In this document: one piece after another, positions 8,441 to 15,034 of the stretch
Position numbering within the stretch: position 1 is the first letter of the stretch
Layout of the letters: every line of letters begins with the position of its first letter
DNA from: a virus
Length of the DNA stretch: 20,250 bases
Virus record (IMG/VR): IMGVR_UViG_3300025840_000348
Span: 1 to 20,250 of that record
Direction: 5' to 3' (one strand)
The notes under the pieces: model-generated
Told to the model about the DNA's origin: nothing
What the model saw: only the letters and a program-made list of their open reading frames with translations
Databases searched by the model: none
Position numbers and translations under genes: made by a program

Positions 8441-8953
8441 TTACCTACCTAATTCTTTTTTTATCCTACTTTTAATTTCTTTAGTGATAAAATCTTTTGT
8501 GGGTTTTGAAAACCCATACTTTCTACCCTCAGGTGATACTTTGTTCTTTTGAAAGTTACTCCTATCAATATAAGAACTGTATTCTGCAGATGAATTCAAT
8601 GTGGTTTTACCAACTAATCTTTGATTATTTCTGGCATAACCACTGCGTTTAGCAGTGTGTCTTTTCATTTCTGGTAATGCATCTTTGAATACTTCTTCAA
8701 TTATACCATCAATTCTTTGAAGTTTTAATAGTGCTCTTCTAGCATCTACCCTCACTGCAGGTTTACCTGTTTTACCTTTGAATAATGTTCTTGCTGAGTT
8801 ACCAAATGTTGCAATCAATCTACCGTATGCTACACCCAATCTGGTAGCACCTGCTCTAGCAACTGTGGCCAACCTGGCAACAGAAACTGTGGTAGCTCTA
8901 GCCAGTGTAACTCCTGTTACTCTAACTATGCCTGCTAAAATTGGTAACGCCAT
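8441..8953 (-). CDS. Basic tail protein of unknown family between chaperone and tape measure
   Basis: A 170-residue, strongly basic protein. Residues 1-58 have a repeating Val/Ala/Arg pattern (VARLATVARAGATRLG) that would make a long amphipathic or weakly hydrophobic helix with regularly spaced arginines. The rest is Lys/Arg-rich. The segment SSAEYSSYIDRS followed by KYGFSKPTKDFITKEIKSRIKKEL resembles the end of HK97 gp10-like tail-completion proteins (an aromatic motif, then a C-terminal helix), but the position after the chaperone genes is unusual for that family. Its ATG follows the stop of the frameshift extension by two bases, with a GAGG site 6 nt upstream. Its own 3' end supplies the AGGTAGG site for the tape measure. 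A virion or assembly role is inferred from context. Confidence 0.55.
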   Translation of the reverse strand: MALPILAGIVRVTGVTLARATTVSVARLATVARAGATRLGVAYGRLIATFGNSARTLFKGKTGKPAVRVDARRALLKLQRIDGIIEEVFKDALPEMKRHTAKRSGYARNNQRLVGKTTLNSSAEYSSYIDRSNFQKNKVSPEGRKYGFSKPTKDFITKEIKSRIKKELGR

Positions 8954-8955
8954 AT

Positions 8956-9506
8956 CTATCCTCTAAAATTCTTAAGAGCCTGTTGCAATTGATCTGTATC
9001 ATATGCTTTGCCTATATCATGCTTGGCTCTAGGGTCCTTTTGTTTTTGTTTGTATTCTCTAACTGTGTGTGCCACATCAAATACCAACATATCAAAAGTG
9101 TCTGCACGTCTTAGGATTTCACTGGGTAAAAGCCCATATGTTTCTCCCATCACATGCAACATACACAACATATTTGTATCTGGGCTTTCTAGAACAATGT
9201 GATGGTTTGTTACTTTCCCAAATGTTGTGAAATCAAATTGATAGCCTCCATGAGGACATCAATTGGCAAGGCTTCTCCATCTTTCATCACTGGATTGCCT
9301 GCTTCATCTAAAATCAATTTTTCTATTACTGACGCAATTTCCATAACATTATCTTTGGTGGCAGTGGCCAACTTGGCAAATACGTCCAGTGGTTGTCTGT
9401 CATAAAAGTGGAATGTTACTGATTCACCGTATTTTTCAACAAGTTCTTGCTTGTCAATGGTGATTTCTATAAGTTTGGGTTTTGCGGCTAATTGTTGTAT
9501 TTTCAT
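8956..9506 (-). CDS. Tail assembly chaperone GT, made by -1 ribosomal frameshift
   Basis: Predicted 183-residue fusion. Ribosomes read the 98-codon G frame from 9506, slip one base back at GGGAAAG (9219-9213, minus strand) just before its TAA stop, and continue V-T-N-H-H-I-V-L-E-S-P-D-T-N into the 71-codon ORF ending at 8956. The extension contains MGETYGLLPSEILRRADTFDMLVFDV, the pattern expected of the T part of siphophage G/GT chaperones (short helical domain with YG-x-x-PSE). The -1 frame is open across the junction and the ORF beyond has no ribosome-binding site of its own. In lambda, gpG and gpGT coat the tape measure and recruit tail tube subunits, with GT made in minor amounts. The genes lie directly upstream of the basic tail protein and tape measure, as expected. 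Confidence 0.8.
9147..9205 (-). promoter_or_regulatory. Predicted frameshift-stimulating stem downstream of the slip site
   Basis: Seven bases after the slip heptamer, CCATCACAT (9205-9197, minus strand) can pair perfectly with ATGTGATGG (9155-9147). The 9-bp stem encloses 41 nt that include a second short pairing (ATACA with TGTAT). A spacer of 5-9 nt is typical of -1 frameshift stimulators. The pairing is seen; its function is inferred. Confidence 0.55.
9210..9506 (-). CDS. Tail assembly chaperone G (unshifted product)
   Basis: A 98-residue protein, the main product of the chaperone gene. It starts MKIQQLAAKPKLIEITIDKQ, has an early beta-strand half (VTFHFYDRQPLDVFAKLA) and a helical C-terminus (VLMEAINLISQHLGK), as in many small siphophage tail assembly chaperones. 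The stop TAA follows GGGAAAG directly. The start at 9506 is preceded by AAGGA about 9 nt upstream, inside the end of the previous small gene. The product should bind the tape measure during tail assembly and not be part of the finished virion (known for lambda gpG, inferred here). Confidence 0.8.
   Translation of the reverse strand: MKIQQLAAKPKLIEITIDKQELVEKYGESVTFHFYDRQPLDVFAKLATATKDNVMEIASVIEKLILDEAGNPVMKDGEALPIDVLMEAINLISQHLGK
9213..9219 (-). promoter_or_regulatory. -1 frameshift slippery heptamer GGGAAAG
   Basis: In the G frame the minus strand reads TTG-GGA-AAG-TAA, so the heptamer is G-GGA-AAG, the same slip sequence as in the lambda G/T gene. It overlaps a second possible heptamer, T-TTG-GGA. 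Slipping gives GGG-AAA-GTA and opens the frame into the downstream ORF. Confidence 0.8.
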
Positions 9507-9508
9507 AT

Positions 9509-9691
9509 CTATAAATCCTTTTTACTATTTTCTAGTTTTAAATGGTGAATTGCTGTTAGTACAAATGCAATTCTACTTTTTGTTTTTTTGATGTCTGCTT
9601 CTGCACAAGAGAGTTCACTCTTGCACTTTGCTACTTCCATCTCCAACGTCTGGAGTATCTCCTCCAACGTCAGTTTGTTCCAAATCTGCAT
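9509..9691 (-). CDS. Small helical protein, out-of-frame overlap with upstream gene
   Basis: A 60-residue protein of unknown function starting MQIWNKLTLEEILQTLEMEV. It is almost entirely helix-forming with a coiled-coil-like Leu/Ile/Ala spacing. The start at 9691 has AAGGA 8 nt upstream. The frame is open 14 codons further (ATG at 9733), but that earlier ATG lacks a comparable site. Its first 77 bases overlap the 3' end of the preceding gene in another frame. Its stop lies just before the G chaperone start, and its last codons form that gene's AAGGA site, which argues that it is translated. A tail-assembly role is suggested only by position. Confidence 0.5.
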   Translation of the reverse strand: MQIWNKLTLEEILQTLEMEVAKCKSELSCAEADIKKTKSRIAFVLTAIHHLKLENSKKDL

Positions 9692-9878
9692 GTGTTTGTT
9701 CCTTATATTTATCTGCCTTTTGTGTTTTATCACCGTAATGATATGCTAAATCACTGGCTTTTACTTTGACTCCACCCACAGTAATTTCCTTGCGGCCTTC
9801 TTCAACACACAATTGTGTGTACAACCGTCTAATTTTGGGTTGGTCAAATAAATTTAAAATTCTTTTATCATATTTCAT
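9615..9878 (-). CDS. Small protein between major tail protein and chaperones
   Basis: An 87-residue protein of unknown function. Residues 1-60 are a compact charged domain (MKYDKRILNLFDQPKIRRLY, ITVGGVKVKASDLAYHYGDK). The last 20 residues are acidic, Gly/Asp/Thr-rich and probably disordered. The start has GAGG 9 nt upstream. A 9-bp hairpin separates it from the major tail protein gene. The disordered end coincides with the part that overlaps the next small gene in another frame, consistent with relaxed constraint there. Confidence 0.6.
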   Translation of the reverse strand: MKYDKRILNLFDQPKIRRLYTQLCVEEGRKEITVGGVKVKASDLAYHYGDKTQKADKYKEQTHADLEQTDVGGDTPDVGDGSSKVQE

Positions 9879-9899
9879 ATCTTTTTACCTCTTAAAGGT

Positions 9900-9922
9900 G
9901 TAGTGGGCATAACGCCCACTAC
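9900..9922 (-). terminator. Perfect 9-bp hairpin after the major tail protein gene
   Basis: GTAGTGGGC and GCCCACTAC form a perfect stem with a 5-nt loop, 18 bases downstream of the major tail protein stop. In the direction of transcription the U-tract is poor (ACACCTTTAAG), so it is more likely a 3' mRNA-stabilising or attenuating hairpin than a full terminator. On the opposite strand it is followed by TGATTTTT. Confidence 0.5.
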
Positions 9923-9939
9923 TGATTTTTACTGCTGAA

Positions 9940-10422
9940 TTAAGCAATTGTACCTGATGTGTAATCACCTGAGACCAAAATCTCTAGAGGTGAAACCCAC
10001 ACTGGCGCTGTTGCTGAAACAGTTGGACTAAGACCACTTAAATAACCTTCTCCCTCAATGTACCTGTCTCCACTAGTGGAGCCCTGCCAATACATTCTAA
10101 AATACACTTTGGTTTTTGCATTTGTGATGTCAAAAATACCACTGGTACTTCCTTCACCAGTAAAGAAAGTTGTTGGGTCTAACACCGCATTCAAACTTAA
10201 ACTGTTTGTACTTGGTGTAGTAACAACATTACTACTTAAACTATCAAGTTGCTGCCACTCAAAAGTGCCAGGTTGTGCGTTGACAGTTATGTCCTGTAAG
10301 GCAGGTAAAGTCATTACGTTTGATGTATCAGCCATAGCCGCGTTTGCATTAGCAAAGTCACCGCTGGCGTTGATATCCAACTGTACAAATTCTGCAGTTT
10401 CATTTACTGCTATATAAGCCAT
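9940..10422 (-). CDS. Major tail tube protein
   Basis: A 160-residue protein, probably the tail tube subunit. It is beta-rich with Thr/Ser/Asn-rich loops. TKVYFRMYWQGSTSGDRYIEGEGYLSGLSPT (in parts, residues about 105-135) matches the tail-tube pattern of a strand, a G-x-G-x-x-x-x-L turn and a hydrophobic strand, followed by the WVSPLEILVSGDYTSG-type end. Position after the tail terminator and before the chaperone genes is standard, and 160 residues is usual for a minimal tube protein without an extra Ig domain. The start has AGGAG 6 nt upstream. The hairpin directly downstream would suit a highly expressed gene. Confidence 0.75.
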   Translation of the reverse strand: MAYIAVNETAEFVQLDINASGDFANANAAMADTSNVMTLPALQDITVNAQPGTFEWQQLDSLSSNVVTTPSTNSLSLNAVLDPTTFFTGEGSTSGIFDITNAKTKVYFRMYWQGSTSGDRYIEGEGYLSGLSPTVSATAPVWVSPLEILVSGDYTSGTIA

Positions 10423-10440
10423 ATTATTCTCCTATGGTTT

Positions 10441-10836
10441 TTATACTGTTATAAACGTAAAAATAAATGTGTAAGTGGTCACATCTGCATCAATTTCAGT
10501 ATTCATATTTACGTTTCTAGATATGATACCATCCACTGTGGTAAGATCCTTGGCGGATCTAATGCCACTTAATACACTACTTAAATTACTAGGTTCATTT
10601 TTAGCATCTACACTTAAATACACAGGCACAATGGTTTCAGTTTGATATACATCAACTCCATTGACCACTGGAATAAGTTCTGATACTTCTACACTGTCCT
10701 CTCCAACATAAACTGTTTTCATGTTGCTACTGTAAAGTGCAACATCATTAGACTCCCATGGTAACTCAGTGCTCACACCAAAATTAGTATAAGCACTGAT
10801 GTTTGTTACTATTTGAGTTCTAAGTTCAGTTCTCAT
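10441..10836 (-). CDS. Tail terminator / completion protein
   Basis: A 131-residue protein placed between the neck adaptor and the tail tube, the usual site of the tail terminator (lambda gpU-like). It has an N-terminal helix (MRTELRTQIVTNISAYTNF), central strands (PVVNGVDVYQTETIVPVYLSV) and a C-terminal strand pair ending TTYTFIFTFITV, as expected for the alpha-beta fold of these ring proteins. Its ATG overlaps the adaptor's stop (TAATG). The role rests mainly on size and order. No catalytic motif is present or expected. Confidence 0.6.
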   Translation of the reverse strand: MRTELRTQIVTNISAYTNFGVSTELPWESNDVALYSSNMKTVYVGEDSVEVSELIPVVNGVDVYQTETIVPVYLSVDAKNEPSNLSSVLSGIRSAKDLTTVDGIISRNVNMNTEIDADVTTYTFIFTFITV

Positions 10837-11366
10837 TATTTGACTCTCACAATAGATTTTCTGCCTCTGGTTCTTCTAGTAAGTGCAAATTTAGTCAATT
10901 TTTCACTGCTTTCCACAGTGCCATCACCATCTAGGTCATAAAAATCACCCATTGATAATAGTTCATTGAATAAGTCTTGAAAACGTGTATCAAAATACTT
11001 CATTTTCTCAACTTCTGCACTTTCTGGATTACTAAAGTCAGCAATCTTTGGATACAAATAACTTGAGAGAGTGTGGTAGACGCAACATTCTGTCCAATCT
11101 GCTTGTCTTTCAAACAAATTTGGGTTTGGAGTTGGTAGATCTGCAAGTGTACTGAATCCTAATCCAGCAAAATTGCTGTATTCTCTCCACCAATCTGATG
11201 CTTTGATTTTTTGAATAATTCTGTCAGTGCTACGCTCTAACATGTCTTCCACAATATCTTGTGTTAGACCTTCATTTTTTTCAAATACTCTTTGATCAGT
11301 AGAAGTTACATCAGTGTATTCTGCAAAACTGATTACATTTCCTCCTGCGTCTGTTATAAATGCCAC
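10836..11366 (-). CDS. Head-tail connector (neck adaptor) with an EF-hand-like loop
   Basis: A 176-residue, mostly helical protein directly after the coat gene, the position of the gp6/gp15-type adaptor that docks on the portal. Helical segments include LTQDIVEDMLERSTDRIIQKI and QADWTECCVYHTLSSYLY. Residues 144-155 (D-L-D-G-D-G-T-V-E-S-S-E) match the calcium-binding EF-hand loop at every ligand position. The C-terminus is basic (TRRTRGRKSIVRVK). The start codon is GTG, chosen because AGGAG lies 6 nt upstream and the downstream overlap is consistent. The function is inferred from position and fold type. Confidence 0.65.
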   Translation of the reverse strand: MAFITDAGGNVISFAEYTDVTSTDQRVFEKNEGLTQDIVEDMLERSTDRIIQKIKASDWWREYSNFAGLGFSTLADLPTPNPNLFERQADWTECCVYHTLSSYLYPKIADFSNPESAEVEKMKYFDTRFQDLFNELLSMGDFYDLDGDGTVESSEKLTKFALTRRTRGRKSIVRVK

Positions 11367-11392
11367 AATATGCTCCTAATGTTTACCTGCTA

Positions 11393-12310
11393 TTAAACAG
11401 CCGCCGCGTTTGCGTTAGTTGTTAAGTTGTTTGTTCTAAAGAACATTGAACCTACAGCAGAACCTAACAATGATGTTAGTAATGCTTGGTTACCAAGGTC
11501 ACTTAGACTTGCAATTCCACTAGCACCAACGTTGTTTAGTTCAGAAACAAGAGCGTACTCTGTTGCTGGACCAATAAACGCCGCATACATTGACCCATCC
11601 ATACTTGGGGTATTGGTTGATCTCAAAGATGACACCGCGTGTTGAAATTGTGCTAATGTTGCAACGTTAGCCGCACTAGCAATAGTGTTAGAACCTGCTA
11701 CTAGAGCAATTCTGTCACTAGCAATAGATTTAAATCCATTTCTAATTGTACCTCTGAATTCATGAGTATCAGTGTCTGGGTTGAACCATACGTTTACTGT
11801 AGGTTCTCTCTTAACACCATATGCCAATGAATCTGGGCCCATCACTGCGTTTACTTCAACTGCAACGTTTGTTCCTGCTTCACCATAGTTGGTTGCGCCT
11901 GAACCTGCAATTTCACTAAATCCTGCTAAGTCAGATGCTTGTGAAATTCCACCGGATAATCTTGCAAGAACTTGTTGTCTTACTAGACCAATACCGCCGT
12001 CTTCAATTGCTTCTTCAGTAATGTCTGTCCAAGATGCTCTCTTGGAAATTGTTAGTGAAACACTTGTTGGAACAAAGTCATTCTGTGCAGCCGCGGTATT
12101 TGAAATACTTGCGTTTTCATTGACTACTTGTCCGTCTGTGTAAGCGTTCACAACTGGAATCTTGATAGTGTTACCACTTGTTCCAGTAATATCATAAAAG
12201 TTTCTCATAAACTGAGGGTTAGGAAGCAAAACCTGATCTTCATAATAAGGTACAAGTGATGCTACTATGTCAGCGTATAAGGCACTTACGTTTGCTGATA
12301 ATGTTGCCAT
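11393..12310 (-). CDS. Major capsid protein (HK97 fold)
   Basis: A 305-residue coat protein. The N-terminal helix region (SALYADIVASLVPYYEDQV) is followed by an E-loop-like segment (NTIKIPVVNAYTDGQVVNE), an early P-domain strand and helix (VSLTISKRASWTDITEEAIE) and an A-domain near the C-terminus (SMYAAFIGPATEYALVSELN, then LLGSAVGSMFFRTNNL). The length is usual for coats without a cleaved delta domain, and a separate scaffold gene lies just upstream. No protease gene is visible in the window, so the coat and scaffold may not be proteolysed by a phage enzyme. The start has AGGAG 7 nt upstream, one of the strongest sites here, as expected for the most abundant virion protein. Confidence 0.85.
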   Translation of the reverse strand: MATLSANVSALYADIVASLVPYYEDQVLLPNPQFMRNFYDITGTSGNTIKIPVVNAYTDGQVVNENASISNTAAAQNDFVPTSVSLTISKRASWTDITEEAIEDGGIGLVRQQVLARLSGGISQASDLAGFSEIAGSGATNYGEAGTNVAVEVNAVMGPDSLAYGVKREPTVNVWFNPDTDTHEFRGTIRNGFKSIASDRIALVAGSNTIASAANVATLAQFQHAVSSLRSTNTPSMDGSMYAAFIGPATEYALVSELNNVGASGIASLSDLGNQALLTSLLGSAVGSMFFRTNNLTTNANAAAV

Positions 12311-12339
12311 AATTTTTCTCCTTTAAATGACAAAATTTG

Positions 12340-13161
12340 TTATACTTGTTTACTTGCTTTTATAGTGTCCATAACATTTTTATGTGTTATTTGACTTGCA
12401 AGTAATGATGGGTTATTTGTTCTATATTTAACCCATGCAGTTCTATATGCATTATCACTTTTTAATCTGCCTTCATCTACCAGTTTGCTATCAGCACTGC
12501 TGTCTGCAGGAGATTTGTCAGTGTTTATGCTGTCAATACCTTTCTTGGCAAATGGTAAACCCAATGTTTTACCTACAAGTTCTACAGCACCTTTGTAATC
12601 TGGTGTTTCACCATCAGTGGTTAAGAATTCATCTCCACTCTTGATCACAAAAGTTTGATCTTGGATCTGCATCATGCCACGTGCTTTCATAAGGTCAACT
12701 ACAGCGGCTCTTTGATCCGCACTCCAACCTGCTGGCATGGCATTTTGGAGGTTGCCCATATGATCCTTAAGTACTAATTCAGTTTGTAACTTGGTAACTT
12801 GACTTTTGAGGTCTTCTAATGAAGCCTCTCTTTTCTTAACAGCATCTCTCAAACTCTGCACATCCAATGTGCTTTGTTCTTGATTGCTGTCAACAGTTCT
12901 AAGTTCACTAATAACTGATTTGACTTGATCAAAACTGTCTACGTCTAAGTCCTGTAGCACTTTGCTTTCTGCTTGTGCTTTGGCATTAGCCGCAATCTTG
13001 TTTGTTTCATCTCTGGTATAAACTCTTACACCATCAATAAACATTTTACCATCTTTAACTTCAACACTGGGTGTTTCAGTTTGGGTACTAACTTCAGATT
13101 CTACAGCATCTGTAACTGGTGCCATTTCTTCAGTGGCTACTTCTGTGTTTACATCACTCAT
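12340..13161 (-). CDS. Capsid scaffolding protein
   Basis: A 273-residue protein between portal and coat, the usual scaffold position. The first 35 residues are Glu/Thr/Val-rich and acidic. Residues about 60-135 are a long helical, coiled-coil-like stretch (SLRDAVKKREASLEDLKSQV, TKLQTELVLKDHMG). The middle has a Met/Gln-rich helix, and the C-terminus is basic and helical (ITHKNVMDTIKASKQV), a common coat-binding feature of scaffolds. A linker of Ser/Asp/Lys lies near residue 215. The start has AAGGAG 8 nt upstream. It is expected to direct procapsid assembly and leave before DNA packaging. No catalytic motif for a fused protease is visible. Confidence 0.78.
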   Translation of the reverse strand: MSDVNTEVATEEMAPVTDAVESEVSTQTETPSVEVKDGKMFIDGVRVYTRDETNKIAANAKAQAESKVLQDLDVDSFDQVKSVISELRTVDSNQEQSTLDVQSLRDAVKKREASLEDLKSQVTKLQTELVLKDHMGNLQNAMPAGWSADQRAAVVDLMKARGMMQIQDQTFVIKSGDEFLTTDGETPDYKGAVELVGKTLGLPFAKKGIDSINTDKSPADSSADSKLVDEGRLKSDNAYRTAWVKYRTNNPSLLASQITHKNVMDTIKASKQV

Positions 13162-13202
13162 TTGTGCTTCTCCTTTTTATCCCTCAGAGTGTGGGTAATT
13201 TG

Positions 13203-14906
13203 TTATAAACTGTTTTCACTGTAACTGCCATTCAGCAGTTGTTGTATTCTTTTCTTTAATCCGTCTTCAATGTCTTCATAGTCTTGATTTTTATCAACAC
13301 CATACTTAGACATCAATGCGGTTTGTAATTCTGGATGCGTTGCAAATGGCATATAAATCATTACACCATCTTCTTCATGTGTGTGGAATCCAGAACCACC
13401 TAATTCTTGTGCTCTTGCTTCTGCTAGTTCTTGACTGGCATAAACTTCAAGATCTTCATATTGCTCTATTTCCTCATTGTGAGCAAAACGTTGTTTGTAT
13501 TGATCATACAACATCAACATGTTGTTGATTTCATCAATCTCATAACTGATAGCACGTTTACCATACTGTCTGTTATATGAGATATAAAACTCTTCTGGCA
13601 TTTCAACATTTAGCCAATCAAACCATATACGCCACAAATTGTATTCTGAGTTTTCTAACTGTACTGCTTTGCGTCTCACAAATGCTTCTAGTTTTGAATC
13701 ATACTGTTCAATTTGTACGCCACTACGTGATGCTTTGATCAAGTCATCACTTCTGATCATGGCTATTTGGTTCATTTTTTCTATTTTTTGATCTACCAAT
13801 TTAGATATTTGTTCTACACCCTGCATTGGTGGTGCTTTGAACTCATACACATATTGTGGAGTTCCGCCTACTGATCCTGGTACTCTTAAAACTGTACCTG
13901 GCTCAGCACCAACTTTGCCATCATTTAATTCTGATGTGTTTTCATCTACCAAGTTTACAGGATGTGATCCATATGTTATTGCACTATACAATTCACCAAA
14001 GTCACCATAAATGCTTCTTTGGATTTGTGCAATATCAAATGTTGGAGTATGTCCTACACCGTTATAAATCTTTGTGCCTTGATAAATTGGAATACATGGT
14101 ATGTAACCTAATTCATTTTCAGTTACAGTTCTCATGAAGTCACCTTCATCAATGACTTCTAAATCTGTTGCTATATCTATTTCAACTGAATCATCTTTTG
14201 GTGCATATATAGTTTCAATGGTTTCTGGTGTGAAGTATCTGTATATGGTTACTTCATCATTGTCTGTGAGTTGAATTAGCAGTTTTTTCAACACTAGATT
14301 ACCAGCGCCATCATATGCGTATTCCCAGTTCAACACTTCTAGTGGTGTGTGCATTTTGAATAGAGGATATTCTGAGTCTGTGTACTTCACACAACTGACC
14401 CACATAACACCAAACACTGATGTTAGCAAGTCTAGTTCACTCATGAATTCATTTATGCTGTCACCTTCACCATCTGCATTCATTAAGAATCTTTCTAGTT
14501 CTGGTCTTTCTGGGGTTTGTCTGTGAGGTGGGCTATTGAACAGCATGGCGTTCCATTCTGAACAATATAATCTCACATAAGGAAATAGTGGGGTGTTTTG
14601 TAATTTTTCCCAATAAAATGTGCCTTCATAGTCACCCAAACCTCTGTCTGCGTCTGAGCTGGTGGCACTGTAATTTACAAAACTTTTGTGCGTACCTGTG
14701 ACTGTACCGGTTGTGTCCATGTCATAGGTTCTAATAGTTTCTGAAGCAGTTTCAGTATCAGTTTCATATGCTCTCAAATATTTGCCGTGTCTGTATTCAA
14801 CACCGCCTATGTAACTTTTGAATGCTAGTTGCCAATCCGCAAAGTATCTTTCATACAGCGGATGAAGGCTAGACACAAACTCTTCTAGAGTCTTATATTG
14901 AGCCAT
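13203..14906 (-). CDS. Portal protein
   Basis: A 567-residue portal, the dodecameric ring at the capsid vertex through which DNA is packaged. The N-terminus has the clip/wing-type region (YFADWQLAFKSYIGGVEYRH). The centre carries GYIPCIPIYQGTKIYNGVG and DIAQIQRSIYGDFGELYSAI. The stem and crown part contains GTVLRVPGSVGGTPQYVYEF, APPMQGVEQISKLVDQKIEK and a charged C-terminus with Glu/Gln-rich helices. The pattern fits siphophage portals of the SPP1/DUF4055-like sort. It is the first leftward gene after the rightward island. AGGAG lies 5 nt before the ATG. No consensus leftward promoter is visible in the 100 bases upstream, so the late promoter is either phage-specific or further right. Confidence 0.85.
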   Translation of the reverse strand: MAQYKTLEEFVSSLHPLYERYFADWQLAFKSYIGGVEYRHGKYLRAYETDTETASETIRTYDMDTTGTVTGTHKSFVNYSATSSDADRGLGDYEGTFYWEKLQNTPLFPYVRLYCSEWNAMLFNSPPHRQTPERPELERFLMNADGEGDSINEFMSELDLLTSVFGVMWVSCVKYTDSEYPLFKMHTPLEVLNWEYAYDGAGNLVLKKLLIQLTDNDEVTIYRYFTPETIETIYAPKDDSVEIDIATDLEVIDEGDFMRTVTENELGYIPCIPIYQGTKIYNGVGHTPTFDIAQIQRSIYGDFGELYSAITYGSHPVNLVDENTSELNDGKVGAEPGTVLRVPGSVGGTPQYVYEFKAPPMQGVEQISKLVDQKIEKMNQIAMIRSDDLIKASRSGVQIEQYDSKLEAFVRRKAVQLENSEYNLWRIWFDWLNVEMPEEFYISYNRQYGKRAISYEIDEINNMLMLYDQYKQRFAHNEEIEQYEDLEVYASQELAEARAQELGGSGFHTHEEDGVMIYMPFATHPELQTALMSKYGVDKNQDYEDIEDGLKKRIQQLLNGSYSENSL

Positions 14907-14951
14907 AAAAACTCCTAAAATTGAAATATTTCATCATAACTTATAAGTGCT

Positions 14952-15008
14952 AATATTTATCAAAGACTTGACTTTTTCACCAAAAATCTGTATAATATGA
15001 TAAATATT
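14952..15008. repeat. 11-bp inverted repeat bracketing promoter P1
   Basis: AATATTTATCA (14952-14962) and TGATAAATATT (14998-15008) are exact reverse complements, one upstream of the -35 box and the other overlapping the likely start point of P1. The two arms are centred 46 bp apart, between divergent genes. This could be a paired operator, but AT-rich sequence makes chance matches easier. Confidence 0.5.
14968..14996 (+). promoter_or_regulatory. Sigma-70 promoter P1
   Basis: TTGACT (14968-14973), a 17-bp spacer and TATAAT (14991-14996). The start point should be near 15003, 32 bases before the ATG at 15035. It drives the first two genes of the rightward island and shares the TTGACTTT core with three other promoters. 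Confidence 0.8.
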
Positions 15009-15034
15009 TGTACAAATGCATTATTGGAGACAAC

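Noticed and set aside
9615-9733. A programmed -2 frameshift joining the 87- and 60-residue ORFs
   Set aside because: No convincing slip sequence was found, and the second ORF has its own AAGGA site 8 nt before the ATG at 9691. The real chaperone frameshift is clearly in the next gene pair.
15008-15034. TTG start for the first island gene
   Set aside because: It would lie about 5 bases from the predicted transcription start without a ribosome site, whereas the ATG at 15035 has GGAG at ideal distance.
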